This document shows, one piece after another, positions 46,185 through 58,655 of a stretch of DNA of 64,000 bases. Every line of letters starts with the position of its first letter. The first letter of the stretch is position 1. Location of the stretch: contig NC_035172.2 in the NCBI RefSeq assembly GCF_001659605.2, positions 29,315,342-29,379,341 on the forward strand, given 5' to 3'. The position numbers and the translations under genes are program-made. The DNA comes from Manihot esculenta. Lineage: Eukaryota; Streptophyta; Magnoliopsida; Malpighiales; Euphorbiaceae. The notes under the pieces were generated by a model, which had not been told where the DNA came from, did no database searches, and saw only the letters and a list, made by a program, of their open reading frames with translations.

Positions 46185-48321
46185 TGTAACGACCCGAAAA
46201 TCGGACCGCCACCGCGCTAGGATCCAGGTCGGCTTAAGGCCACTGGAACCCGTAGCAAGCCAAACAAGAACTCTGAGTACCTGATAAATCCCAAACATGA
46301 TCAAAGCTTTAAACATAAAAACTGAAAACAACTGTCCTACCACTTACCAAGCTTGACCTGCATGCACTATGTCTAAACACATAGAACCCACTCTCATTAG
46401 GGTCAGCATCTCACAAGTCAGCCTTGGTTCGACACATTTCTCATCAAAAAACATAAAACAGGCAATAAAGATCATGCATCACAAGGGATAACCATACACT
46501 AGGGCAAAGCACAACTCTATCCCTTTCACTGACATTACATCGCTATAGATTGCATTAAATACTAATCCTTTCCTTTACATCATGTCCACTACTCTATTAC
46601 ATAGCCAAAACCATAGCCAACTCGAACTCATTACTCTGCTGACTCTGACTTCCCATAGCTAACTCTGGCCCTGCAAAACTAGGGTTAGGGGAGAGGGATG
46701 AGCTAACAAGCCCAGTGAGTAGAAGCAATGAAAACAGTTTATTAACATGCGTTCATGAAATGCGTCACTGCAAAAACAATTCACATTTCGGATTAGACAT
46801 GACCTCAAAACTCCCACTGTCGGTACTCGGCCCCTATGGACTCCCAGGTCACTACATGGACTAGCACTCGGCTCCTCCTATGGAGCTCCCACAGGTCTTA
46901 TCTAGCCATAACAGATCATGGGCTATTGAAGTCGCCTGGGTCCAATCCCCATCAACAATAAATAATGCAATGCATCATATTCGTGACTACTAATGCAATC
47001 AACCTATTGCATACTCATGGTGCATGAAACATGCTAAAAGCATTTCATTTCTCAAGTAAATTAAAACATTAAGATTAGTTCCACTCATCTCTGGCAGACG
47101 CTGGACTGACTCTGCAACAGCTAACACTGATGGCCTCCTCGGTCCCTCGAGTCCGATCCTACACAGGTGGACTCCAATGAGGTGCCCAACACACTCTAAA
47201 CAACTCATAAAATACTCCCCAAAAACCCCCTAAAACATCCTTAAGCATGCATGGAAAACAAGCAAAGAAAAGCTAGACAGGGCATCTTCGACGGCACCTT
47301 CGGCGGCCAAACCCTCTCTCCAGAGACGAAACTCGGGTACTTTCAGCAGCACCTTCGGCAGCCGAAAGTCCCTCTCCAGAGACGAAAGTCAGGCACTTTT
47401 GGCAGCCGAACCTTCCTTCAAGCCAAAACGCAACTTTTGGGGGCAAGGTTACGCGGCCATCACAGCCTTCCTAAGGGGTTCGGCGGCCGAATCCTTACTT
47501 CGGCGGCCGAACCTGAGTTCATCTAGAACTCAGCTTCATGCACAAACAAGCCACCCAAACCTTCCAACACCCAAAACAAGCAAACCACACTTCCACAACC
47601 GGCATATACTTAAGTATAGGCACAAAGGGGTCCAAAACTAACTTACAACCCCAACAAACAACACATCTACACACATAAGCAGACTTTGACCACAAATCAA
47701 CCAAAAACTCACTTTACCCTAAACATGCATCTCTACCCATACACCTTCATAAAACTCACTTAAAACTTCATAAAAGCTAAGGATCTACACTTACCTCTTG
47801 AAGCACAAGAGTTGGTGTGACCCCAAACATGAAGATATGGAGATCCAAGCTCCACAAGTCTCCAAACTTCAAAACCTTGCTCAAAGCTCTCAACTCTTCA
47901 AAACAAGGAGAAAACTCATGAAAACCTTGAAATATTTGAAGAAACATCATGAAAACAACCCAAGGAGAGCATGAACCTACCCGTGCACGAAAAGAGAGTG
48001 AAACACACTCCATTTCCGGTCAACGGGGCTTTTATAGGTGGCCCAACCGCCTCTCCTTCGGCGGCCTAAGCTGCATGCAAAACCATGCAATGTTCGGCAG
48101 CCGAACTTATCCTTCGGCGGCCGAACCTGCAATTTGTTCCCTTGGTCTTTTCCCTTAAAAACCCAACTCTTTTGCATTCAAAACCATTAACCACTGAAAA
48201 AAATTTTGAAAACCTTTCCTTTACCCCTCTAGAACCCTCCGACATCCTCAATTTCCATATTCCAATGGAAATCCCGCTGGAAAGTGAGAATTCCGATACC
48301 GGCGTCTAGCCGGGTATTACA
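46185..48321 (-). mobile_element. Solo LTR F, Tekay type
   Basis: Plus strand reads TGTAACGACCCG to GCCGGGTATTACA, 2137 bp, with no internal region. Perfect 5-bp target duplication ATAAG (46180-46184 and 48322-48326). GGCGGC/TTCGGC block at 47285-47515 and 48055-48125. It inserted into the 3' end of TAT1. Confidence 0.93.
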
Positions 48322-48388
48322 ATAAGGAACGATGGGATTATCTTCCTCAAAAAGATTAAGAAGAAGTCACATAGCGGGTTTCGCCAGA

Positions 48389-48690
48389 CCATAATCTGAG
48401 TGTTGATCCCATTAATCAAGGCCACAAGGTGGGTTCCGTTAGGCCAGGTCACAAGGCAGGCTTCGCCAAGCCACAATCTATGTGTTGGTCCCACTAATCA
48501 AGACCATAAGGGGGGTTCCGCTAGGCCAGGTCATAAGACGGGTTCCACCAGACCATAATCAAGGCATCAATCTCATTAATCAAGACCACAAGGCGGGTTC
48601 TGCCAAGCCAGGTCAGAAGGCGTGTTCCGCCAGACCATGATCCAGGCGTTGATCCCACTGATTAAGGCTACAATGTGAGTTCCGCTAGAC
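48389..48690. repeat. Minisatellite, about four units of 82-84 bp
   Basis: Each unit carries ATCCCATTAATCAAGGCCAC, AAGGCGGGTTCCGCCAG and GCCAGGTCA motifs with variation. The array contains the small palindrome GGCGGGTTCCGCC. Similar units at 52056-52145 and, on the opposite strand, at 49285-49510. Confidence 0.8.
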
Positions 48691-48693
48691 CAC

Positions 48694-48960
48694 AATTAGG
48701 GATGTTGTTGGTTTATCTAGTAGGTGATCCCGTGATTACAAGTGCAACATGAGTATGTTAGATTGTGCCTATTAACAGTACCTTCATGTGAAGGCTTGAC
48801 CTTTTTAGGGGAGAGCAATTCTTGATGAAGAACCGGGTGTAACAGTTTTCGAGATTTTTTTCCTTGGACGGGACCGTGCATCCGCTTATCAGACCCTTGC
48901 CACGTGGCCATATTTTATGGTGACAACTCATGGCTCACTTTGTGTGATTCTTGTGGTGCA
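48694..48960 (-). repeat. TAT LTR piece, inverted (5' half)
   Basis: Reversed, it begins TGCACCACAAGAATC and matches the first half of the LTRs at 31849 and 41683 (CATGAGTTGTCACC, CACGGTCCCG, ACACCCGGTTCTTCATCAAG, TAATCACGGGATCACCTA). The second half of the LTR is absent. Confidence 0.7.
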
Positions 48961-49696
48961 TCAGAGGTCCCCGTTGGTCTTCGATTTTTCAGATTCGAAG
49001 AGGACAGTTGTTCTCACAATCTGGTATACGTGACCCATTGAGATTGGTCTTTCCTTGCTCATGCCATTTTGCCTACCTAGCTCTTCAATGATGGCTGCCC
49101 CGTTTCTCGAGCAGCATTTAAAGCCTGCCATCAAAACCGTCTTATAAGAGCCTTTCTTCTTCTAGATATCACTTTTACTCACAATTATAATCTTTGCTTC
49201 TAAAAAGACTCTATCACTCCTACTTTCTCATTTATACTCCCTTGTTTTCATGATAATTTCTATTTTGCGAGGTCCAACACCCATATTATGGCCTCGCTGA
49301 AATTGTCTTGTGGCCTTTTAGTGGGACCAATGCCCAATTTGTGGTCTGGCAGAATCCGCCTGGTGACCTGGTCTGGCGGAATCCGCCTTGTGACCTGGCA
49401 TGAATATCTTTGTTTCTACTGTCCAATGCCCGATCTTCTAGCCTATTTGAAACTACCTTGTGGCCTTTTAACGGGACCAATGCCCGGTTGTGGTCTGGCG
49501 GAACCCGCCTTGTAAATCCACCATCTCATATTCTCTTTTTGCAGGTTTAGCCAATTACAGCACAACTCTTTTTTTCGGTTGCATTATTTAGTTCTGTTAC
49601 TGAAAAATCTTTTGAATCCTTTCTGTTCACTTAGATTAAAGTCAATCTCTTATTCTTTTTCTCTTAAAAAGAAATCTCTCTCTTCTTTCTCTCGAA
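48961..49696 (+). mobile_element. TAT2 5' region: LTR-like promoter, inverted minisatellite units, leader
   Basis: A TATA-like CTTATAAGAGCC at about 49142 suggests an LTR promoter. 49285-49510 repeats GTGGTCTGGCGGAATCCGCC units (reverse of those at 48389-48690). After this comes TTTTTGCAGGTTTAGCCAATTACAGCAC and a leader that matches TAT1's LTR end and leader (42160-42316). The exact LTR limits cannot be set. Confidence 0.5.
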
Positions 49697-50349
49697 ATGG
49701 TTAGTAGTTCACGAGCTGCTGCTAAGGTTGCTACCAATGAGGGTGCTATCATTTCTTCCACCCCTAGTAGTGGACAAAACACACTCTTAATAGTCAATGA
49801 AGTAGATCTCAATAATCTAAATAATAAGCAAATGATCCAATACATTTAAAAGTTGCAGGCTACTCTCGAGTAGTATAAGGCTGGAGGGCATCAATCACGG
49901 CTACTAGAAAAAGGGAGAAAGCCTCTGTTGACACCTCTAGGATTCAGACAGAGGCAAACAAGAGGTGGTCCAAAGGGAAGGCCGAGAAGAAGATGAATCA
50001 GATGATGCCCCGAAAGATGTCGATTGGAAGCTGGTACGGGTTGTTCAAAGATGCCAGAAGGAGCAGAAGAAGGATTTTGGCATGGATGGTGCCTCACCTT
50101 TGTCGGAAGAAATCTTAGCAAAAACTTTCTCAACCAAGTTCAAGCTGCCTAGCTTGGACAAATATGATGGAATAGCAAATCTCAGAAGTCATGTGGCGAC
50201 CTTTCGAACAACTATACAGCTTCAGGATGTTAACGAATTTGTATTGTACGGAGTGTTTCCGTCAATACTCATAGGTTTGGCTCAAAAATGGTATCAACAT
50301 CTAAACTCAGGTTTAATTCAAAACTTTACGCAGTTTTCTACGTTATTTA
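49697..50349 (+). pseudogene. TAT2 gag, first part
   Basis: The start codon at 49697 opens MVSSSRAAAKVATNEG in the same leader context as TAT1. Stops follow at 49847 and 49872. The gag domain is readable at 50110-50349: AKTFSTKFKLPSLDKYDGIANLRSHVATF to AQKWYQHLNSGLIQNFTQFSTLF, typical of TAT gag. LTR G interrupts it. Confidence 0.75.
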
Positions 50350-51101
50350 TGTAACGACCCAGAAACCGATACCCCTCTGTAACGGCCCGAACCGCTACCG
50401 GCGCTAGGATCCAGATCGGCTTAAGGCCGCCGGGACCCGTAGCAAGCCAAACATACATCCTATCACCTGGTCAAATCCCATACATGATCAAAATTTTAAC
50501 ATAAAAATTTAAACATCTGATGTATATACCGAGCCTGACCTATATGCGACATAACTGAAAACATAAAGAAACCCTCTACTAGAGCCCTCATCAAAACTCT
50601 AGCTGGGTCAACATAACATACATCAAGCTGGGATCACATCCAAAGAACTAGAACCTAACCTGTGCATGCATCAAACCACAAACATTAGACCTCTACTATG
50701 GTCCTCATCAAACTCTAAAGTGGTAAACAAAACATGCCACCAGTTTGGTTCAAACTCAACTCAACACTAAACATAACATACATCATGTATTAAACAGGGA
50801 CTAACTAAGTCTTAGGGCCAAGCACAGTACTAATACATAAACCAATCTCTACCTTACTTACATTACAATCTCTTACAAATCATTATATCAATTTACAATA
50901 CATGTCCACACTAAAAGTACTAATCTAATACTATTACATAAGCAAAACCTGTCCATTTAAAACCATAAAATCAGTAAAAACATTTTAGAAAACACATTTT
51001 ACCCTTCTAGAAGACTCTGGCATCTTCAGAAACCCCATATTCCAACGGAGATTCCGCCGGAAGGTAGGGATTCCGATGCCGGAATCTAGCCGGGTATTAC
51101 A
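50350..51101 (-). mobile_element. Short solo LTR G, Tekay type, internally deleted
   Basis: TGTAACGACCC to CGGGTATTACA, only 752 bp, with a perfect 5-bp target duplication ATTTA (50345-50349, 51102-51106). The LTR end is partly duplicated: TGTAACG at 50350 and again at 50379. The GCCGAA-rich block of the other LTRs is missing. Confidence 0.9.
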
Positions 51102-51823
51102 ATTTAAATCCAGATTTATTACTTGTATATCTCCTAAAAAACTTTCCTCTGACTTGCAGAAGATCTGCCAAGGAGAGGGCGAGTCGTTAAGGAATTTTAT
51201 CTCACGGTTCAATACTGAAGCAATACAGGTGGAAGAGTTAAATCACAAGATAACGTGTGAATCATTAAAGAAAGGAACATGCAACGTCAAGTTCATGGAT
51301 TCCTTAATAAAAAACCTAGCCGCAATGTATCAACAATTAATTGACAAAGCCCAGAAGTATATTAGGCTGGATGACAAAGTCTAAGCGCTGAGAGAGGACA
51401 AGAGATCGAACCAAAAATAAAACTAGAAGCCGGATAGGCAAGGATATGAAGGGGACCACATGAATTATCCCGTCTTTCGAAGGCGGGATGACCAAAGTAA
51501 GTATAAGAACTATACACCATCGAATGACTCACGAACACGTATTCTAATGTGGATCAGAAAAAATGATAAGAAAGTTAGGTGGCAGCCTAAGCTCAGTCTA
51601 GAGAAAGCAGAAAGAAGAGACAGGACCAAATTCTGCCGATTTCATGAAGACCATGATCATATAACGAAGGAGTGTTGGCAACTGAAAGATGAGATCGAGA
51701 GACTGATGAGGGACGACACTATTCGAAAGTTCACCAAAAAAGGTAGGGAAAAGATGAGACTTGAACCCAAGACAATAACTCCTGAAACCACCCCTGACAG
51801 GGAGTCTGTAAGATTATTTATAT
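51102..51823 (+). pseudogene. TAT2 gag, second part with zinc knuckle
   Basis: It continues gag after LTR G (RFITCISPKKLSSDLQKICQGEGESLRNFISRFN). There is a stop at 51382, then KFCRFHEDHDHITKECWQLKDEIERLM (about 51630-51705), the CX2HX4HX4C-like knuckle of TAT gag. Ends at a TAA in the gag-protease linker (51823-51825). Confidence 0.75.
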
Positions 51824-52212
51824 AATTGCAGAAGGACCTATGATGATCAGGAAAAATAAGCAAATGTAACAATCGGTCTAGTAAGCTTGGCAAAAACTAG
51901 AAGGGACTATTTAGAGTCTCGAAGGTTATTCGCCCAGGGTCTTATAGGCTAACCAAATTAGATAGTTGAGTCATGGAATATTGTAACCTAAGAAAATTTT
52001 ATTAATAATAATTAATAAGATATTTTTTCATATGTTATGTTCTTCAGACCATAATTCGGGCGTGGGTTCCATCAAATCAAGACCACAAGGCGGGTTCCGC
52101 CAGGTCAGGTCATAAGGCGGATTCCGCCAGACCACAAATCGAGTGTTGGTCCCACTAAAAGGCCATTAAGGCAGTTTCAATCAAACCATAATCCCGACAA
52201 TGGAACCAAATG
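51824..52212 (+). mobile_element. TAT2 remnant: deletion junction, pol tail, 3' repeats
   Basis: Linker text IAEGP at about 51825 passes at AAATGTAACAA (51863) into the extreme end of pol, matching 45970-46170 of TAT1. Protease, RT, RNase H and integrase (about 3.6 kb) are therefore deleted. Minisatellite-type units follow at 52056-52145. Confidence 0.7.
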
Positions 52213-52750
52213 ATGCGACCGGAAAAAGGAGTTGTGTTGTGATTGGCTAAACCTGTAAGAGAGAGAACGTGAGGTGGTGAGTGCCCATGACAGTCACTCC
52301 GATGCTTAAGTCAATAAACTGGAGAATAAGACAAATGTAAAGAATTGCTTAGAATTCAAATATAGTTGTGTAAGAATTGCGTAACTTGATCTCTGTGATC
52401 ATTGGATTTTATACTGTAAGAGGACAAAATTAAATATAGTATTTTATAATAATCCGACGATGATGTGGCTAGTTATTTGATAAGAGATCTTTTCGGTTTA
52501 TCTGGTTGGTGATCCTGTGTTAAAGGCATAACAGAAGTCTACTAGATTGTGTTTGTTAATAGTAATTTTATGTACAAACTCGACCTATTTAAAAAATGAC
52601 GAGTCTTTATAAAAATTCGGGTGTAACAGTGTTCAAATCTTTTTTTTCTTGGTCGGGACTGTGCATCCGCTTATTAAATGCTTACCACGTAATTTTAGTT
52701 ATTATTTTATGGTGATAACTCATGACTCACTAGAAACGATTTTTATAGCA
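52213..52750 (-). repeat. TAT LTR, complete, inverted orientation
   Basis: Reversed, it begins TGCTATAAAAATCG (52750) and ends GGTCGCATCATT beside TGGTTCCATTGTCGGG. It matches 41683-42212 throughout, for example GCATCGGAGTGACTGTCATG and CACCACCTCACGTTCTC. About 538 bp. Confidence 0.75.
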
Positions 52751-55700
52751 TTAAATACCAATATATATATATATAAAACCATGTATTTATGCATAAAATT
52801 TATGTATAAATATAGTCCATATATGTTTATCTAGCTGCTTGAATTGGTGATATAAATATCATTTTTGTTACTTTCCCATGTCTGTAATTTAAATATTTTT
52901 TATGCAATAGATAAGTTAAATAATTTAAATATTAAAAATAATACACATGTTTTAAAAATTCAATAGTATATTTATTTATTTATTATTTATTAAAGCAATG
53001 ACTAAAACACGAGCAGCAATAATTTGCAATTATTATTTATTTATTTATTGATAATTTTCGGCATCAGCTTTGTATGTAATAATAATAAAATGAAATTTAG
53101 CATCAAAATTAAATTTTAAAAAAAAGCCTAATCGAGGGTAAACTAAATCTACTTACCTTTAATTTGGTGTGATTTATTTAAAGAAATTAAATAAATTCTA
53201 ATGAACTTATGTATATTTTGTTTTTTAAAAAACATAAAATTTTATAAATTAAAAAGAGAAAATTCCCATTTCAAATAAGTAATTTATTTATATATATACA
53301 CGTACTAATAAGTTTTAAAATAAATGATTTAACATTTTTTTTAAATAAAAAAAATTAAATTTTTATGGATGGAGTAAATATTACATTCTATTTGAAAGAA
53401 AGTAAACTAAGACAGTTAATAGTTTTTTGAAATTTAAATGTCTTGAAATTATATTTAAAAGGGAGTAAGGGTTTTTTAAGTAATATTTTTAAAAATTTTT
53501 AAAAATCTTCAAAAACTTTCAATTTTACTTTACTAAATTAGTGAGTTGATAATATTTTCTCTTATAAATCTTTAAATACCTTAAAAAATCTTATTTTCTT
53601 CACAAATAATAAAATATTATTAAATTTAAGAACTATAAAAAATATTATTTTATAAAACTATACCCTAAAAAACTTTACTTTTCTCTATCTATTCAAACAA
53701 CAGAATTCTGATTTTATATAAAAAAAAAATTTTTAAAAGAAAAAATTAAAAGTCTCATTGAGTTTTTTTTTTTTTTTTTTTAATAAAAATGAAGCACTAA
53801 CATCTTATTTTTATGAATACCCACACCCATTTAACTCTAATTAACTCTAACTCGATTCTTTTTATTAATACGATATTATTGATTAGTCATGTTCTTTTGT
53901 AAAAGGTATGGATAGATAAGTGAGTGGGAATTCTTATTGGTCGATGACTGATTCAATGCCGATTGCCAAGGATAGTCCACCAAATATTCCATTTAAAAAA
54001 TATCTAAATTTGAAAAAATAATCAATTTTTTTAAAAAAAATTATGCAATCATAACAAATAATTAAATGGGTTAGGGTGGCATCTTTAAGTGTACGTTAAG
54101 CCTTCAACTTCCAATGTTTTCTTTCATTCTCCAATCTAAGTCCTTTGCATATGACCTTTTTTTTTTTCTGAAGTTTAAATTTGAGAAAATGGTGGATGAG
54201 CACTTGGTCTTACAACAGAGAAGTGAGTAGCAGCAATGGCAATTTCTTTGGTGGAAGATAGAATCATGTCACCTTTTTATGAAAGGCAGATATCTCAGCT
54301 GCTGCCTGCCCCCATCTCTTTAAGCTAACCCACTTTAAAATAGCATGTGCCAACCATATCACTAATTAAAACAAAACCCTATTCCTTTTTATTCATTTAC
54401 TTCAAAAAAAAAAAAAATGATTGAGATAAAAAGAATTTCAATCAAGAAAAGTTGATGGATCTTGATGATGCTTTCTTCACCACAAAGAGGGCTTAATAAA
54501 TATCAGATACTCCAACTGCACCAGAACATCATGCTGATGTGATACAGCCAATCACATAACAATATATTATTTTAAAAAAAATTCACTAAACTTACATCCC
54601 TATTATATTTTCTCTTTTTGAACTAACTATTATATTTTCTTTATTTACATGATAAAAAAATATATTTATTAATTTTTGTTTTTTTAATTAATATGTTTGT
54701 AATAATATTTATTCCGTGTATCATCTCAGCATGATGGGTACTCCAAAATCTACTTAAAAATTTATTTATTTGATTATAATTGAATAATTTATTCAATAAA
54801 TTTAGTTATTTTAATAAAATTACATTCGATTTTATTTGCTTATTAAATAGTAATTTTTAAAAAGTTTATTTATTTTATTTTAGTTACTTCAGTTATTATT
54901 GATAATCGAGTGAATATTTAAGTATCAATCAAGTTTGATTTTCTATTAATTTTGGTTCACTTTTTCTTTATTTGGGAGAATGATTTTTTTAAGTTAATGA
55001 AAAGTTTTGTAGGGTTGTGGTTAAGAGAGAATGTGAGTTTCTAAAGTATGTTTCTTCATAACCTCCAAAAACTTTTAACTTAATTTTCTCTTAAAAATAT
55101 CTTTAAAAAATCCCTTCTTTTTCAAATATTAAAATATTAAAATCTTACTTTATAAAACTATTTTTTTAAAAAAAATTATTTTATTTTATTTTCTTCTAAA
55201 CAGTGTTAATTTATTATTTTAAAAATAAATAAATTTTTATTTAGTTCGATTGAATTAGATTAACCAAATACTCTGCCTCATTAGACAAAATGAAATGGTG
55301 GTGGTAAATGGGCCACCAGACAATGACAAAGCCCAAATCTTTGAAAAAAGAAGCCTTTATTATCAAAAAAAGGATGACTTGGGCAGTTTTATCCCCTGAA
55401 AGAGTTGGGCTTCACTGCAATTATTTAAATTGATGCTAAACTATTGAAATTTGGACATAAATTTTGTAAATTAAAACTTTTATATTCAACAATTGAGATG
55501 CTTCATTAACACTTAAGAATAATGTCCCTTCAATAATAAAATAAAATAATTAGCATATGCACAATAATTTCCATGAAAAGGGATACATGTTAGGTAAAGA
55601 TTGAGGCTTCTAAAATTTCAAACTAAAGTTGGGTTAAGTATGGTAGGAAGTCTAATGTCAATGGTTGGATTGAGGTTTTTTTTTTTCTTTTTTTTTTTCT

Positions 55701-56867
55701 TTTTTTTTCTTTTTTCAATTTTTTTTAAGAAAAAAAAGGGCTATTGATACTTCAAAATCTTCCTCTATATGAACTATTTCTTACAAATCCTTAAAAGTAA
55801 GAATTTAGCTTTCAAGTATCTAAATACAAATCCATCCTCCATTCACCTTTTTCTAATTAAGACACTACTATGTACTTGTGCTGAATTAACAGAATTAGTT
55901 ACTACTATATTTTAAGATTCATGCGACTGTATCGTAGCTGTAGTTATAAAATTATTATTTTAATATTAATAAATCAACATTTATAATAATTTAAAATTAT
56001 TATAAATAAAATTTAATTTTTTATTATATATAATAATTTATTTTGTAAATAATTTATTACATTTAATTATATTTGTAGCTGCATTTTTTATTCATTGTAA
56101 AAAAAAAAAATAAATTTATTTATTTTTAAATGGAATTTTGAATTGAAAAATAAAATCTAAGACCTCTCATATTAGCTCCAATGAATTTACCATCAGATTA
56201 AACTTAATGCTAAATAAATTTACTTTATACTATAATAATATTCGAATGTTAAATTTGTATCTATCAAATGAATATTTTATGTTCAAATCATTGAATTAAA
56301 TCAAGTTAAGCTATAGTTATATATACTCATTTATATAATAGAAATTGAAAATTACTGAGTAAAACTAGTAGAAGAATGGATTCATAATCCACTAAATAGT
56401 CACTTAAGCTAGCTAGGGCATAATCTAATGATTGCTTCTCAATTGGAATCTGGTTGCAGGTAATTAGTCTCCATCAAAGGTGACTACTTGTTTAAGGAAA
56501 GGCCTTATTATTTATTTAATATGATTAAATTATTATTATTATTATTATAGGTTACTTGTGAATTAAAACAAAAATGAAGAAGGAAAAGCGACTTCTGGCT
56601 AGTAATTATTAGTTATACCAGCCACCTTTTCCACCAGCTCCAGTGAAAACCACTCTCTGCATCAACATTTGGATTAGATCAGCTTCTTCAATTCTGGAAA
56701 TTCTTTTAAAAATATAATTTCCCCATTTTGACCAATCAAAATTGCATGTAAAATTAACAACACAACTAATGTTTAAAACCAAAATTATATTTAATTTTCT
56801 TTAAAAAATGTGTTGTAATTAATAATTAAGTGTCTAAAATATCATTAATTATGATATAACTACGTAA
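52751..56867. other. AT-rich intergenic region
   Basis: No ORF I can support. Simple repeats: (TA)n at 52761-52776, TTTATT repeats at about 52973-53050, a T run at 53765-53783, a pyrimidine tract at 55677-55735 and (ATT)n at about 56530-56550. Confidence 0.6.
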
Positions 56868-57240
56868 TATTCGGTTTAAACTGAAAAAATCGATCAAATT
56901 GAATTAATTTAAAAATAAATTTTTATTTATTTTAGTTCGGTTCGATTTTTAATTTTAAAAATTTTAGTTATTTCAGTTTGGTTTAATTTAAATAAAAAAA
57001 TTAAAAAAATCAATCTGAACTGATGAGTGATAATAATACGAAAAAATTAGATCATATTAACATTAAAATATTTTAATTAAATTTTAAAATATTAAAATAA
57101 AGTGTAAAAAATAAAAAAATTATTAAAAATTGAAACCGATCAAACTGAATCGAATCAAATTAAATCAGATTGATTCAGTTTGATTCAGTTTCTGATCAAA
57201 ATTGATTCAGTTTTGGTTTTATAAATACTAAAATTTTAAT
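56868..57240. mobile_element. Decayed hAT-type relic related to 3030-4023
   Basis: ATTCGGTTTAAACTGAAAAA, then TTTTAGTTCGGTTCGATTT on the left, and ACCGATCAAACTGAATCGAATC with repeated GATTCAGTTT on the right, parallel the subterminal parts of the 3030 element. Many CG sites have become TG or CA. Ends and target duplication are not recognisable. Confidence 0.55.
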
Positions 57241-57710
57241 TTTCAATTTACTTAATTCAAATTAAAGTCTATTAATAATATCAAAAAAAGTTAAGCAAAA
57301 TTAAACAGTAAACTATTAAGCAGCGATAATAATAATTATTTAATATGTTTTAATTGTAATTATAAGTTAATAATAATAATAATGTTTTAAGATATAATTT
57401 ATTTATTTTTAATATATAAAAATATTAAAATTTTATTAAAATATATTATTAAATATAGTAAAAAATTGAATTTTAAACTATTGTAAACAACCGCTTCAAA
57501 ACTCTAAAATATAGCAGTTGTCATATTGATGTCTGCTGATGATTCTGTACTATGTTGCTTCAAAACATCTCCTTGTGTCTCAAGAGCTAATCCATCTTTA
57601 AATCATTCTCTTCTTTCTCATTTCCATCAAGATTTCTAAATCTTGACCCACCAAACTCAAGAACAAGATAAGAGAAAAGATTTGCAGAAGCTCTATCTTC
57701 CACAAGAAAG

Positions 57711-58655
57711 ATGAAGAACAATAACACAAGGCTTATTCTTCTTCATCCCTATATCCAAAAGCAAGGAAGCTCTAATCGCTTATGGCTACTTGCTTTTGTT
57801 TCTTTCTTCACTATTGCCTTTCTTGTTACTCTTATCTGCACTAGAGAGTCTTTGCCTACCAAAACCACCACCACCACCACCTTGGCTGCTACCACCGCCA
57901 CCTCCTCTATCTCCACCACTGCTCCACTGCCAACCACTGTCATCAATACTCTCCTCCACTATGCTTCAAGATCCAATGATAGTTTCCACATGCCCTACTC
58001 CGAAATGAAACCCATATCAGATGTTCTTAGAAAATGTTCATCGCCATGCAACTTTCTTGTTTTTGGCTTAACACACGAAACCCTTCTCTGGAAAGCTCTA
58101 AACAACAATGGCCGCACACTTTTCGTCGAGGAAAACAGATACTACGCAGCCTATTTCGAAGAGTTACACCCAGAAGTTGATGTTTTTGACGTTCAATACA
58201 CAACAAGAATGGGAGAATTCAGAGAACTCATAGCCTCCACAAGAGATCAAATACGCAACGAATGCAAGCCAGTTCAGAATCTACTATTCTCAGAGTGTAA
58301 ACTTGGGATCAATGACTTGCCAAATCATGTTTATGAAGTTGATTGGGATGTGATTTTGATCGACGGACCTCGAGGGGACGGACCAGAAGGGCCGGGGAGG
58401 ATGGCGCCGATCTTTACAGCTGGGGTGCTGGCGAGAAGCAAGAAGGGAGGAAATGGCAAGACTCATATATTTGTGCATGATTATTACAGAGATGTTGAGA
58501 AAGTTTATGGAGATGAATTTTTGTGCAGAGAGAATTTGGTTGAAGCTAATGACATGCTTGCTCATTTTGTGGTGGAGAAGATGAGTGAGAATAGCTTCCA
58601 GTTCTGCAGCAACCGAACATCAAAATCTGCTTCTTCTTCTTCATCATCATTCTAA
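57711..58655 (+). CDS. IRX15-L: IRX15/IRX15-L xylan biosynthesis protein (DUF579)
   Basis: Single-exon gene, 314 residues, about the usual length. A short cytosolic N-terminus ([18 protein letters not shown]) precedes one membrane span at about 24-43 ([20 protein letters not shown]), a Thr/Ala-rich linker and the DUF579 domain (about 75-300) with [54 protein letters not shown] and [22 protein letters not shown] Ser run ends the protein. This N-terminus and domain mark IRX15/IRX15-L rather than the GXM methyltransferases of the same family. Known role of the family: Golgi type II membrane proteins needed for normal xylan chain length in secondary walls; biochemical activity unproven. The start is the first Met of the conserved family start. 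Confidence 0.93.
   Translation: MKNNNTRLILLHPYIQKQGSSNRLWLLAFVSFFTIAFLVTLICTRESLPTKTTTTTTLAATTATSSISTTAPLPTTVINTLLHYASRSNDSFHMPYSEMKPISDVLRKCSSPCNFLVFGLTHETLLWKALNNNGRTLFVEENRYYAAYFEELHPEVDVFDVQYTTRMGEFRELIASTRDQIRNECKPVQNLLFSECKLGINDLPNHVYEVDWDVILIDGPRGDGPEGPGRMAPIFTAGVLARSKKGGNGKTHIFVHDYYRDVEKVYGDEFLCRENLVEANDMLAHFVVEKMSENSFQFCSNRTSKSASSSSSSF

Noticed and set aside
57749..58565. ORFs opposite or offset to the IRX15-like gene
   Set aside because: Shadows of the real DUF579 coding frame.
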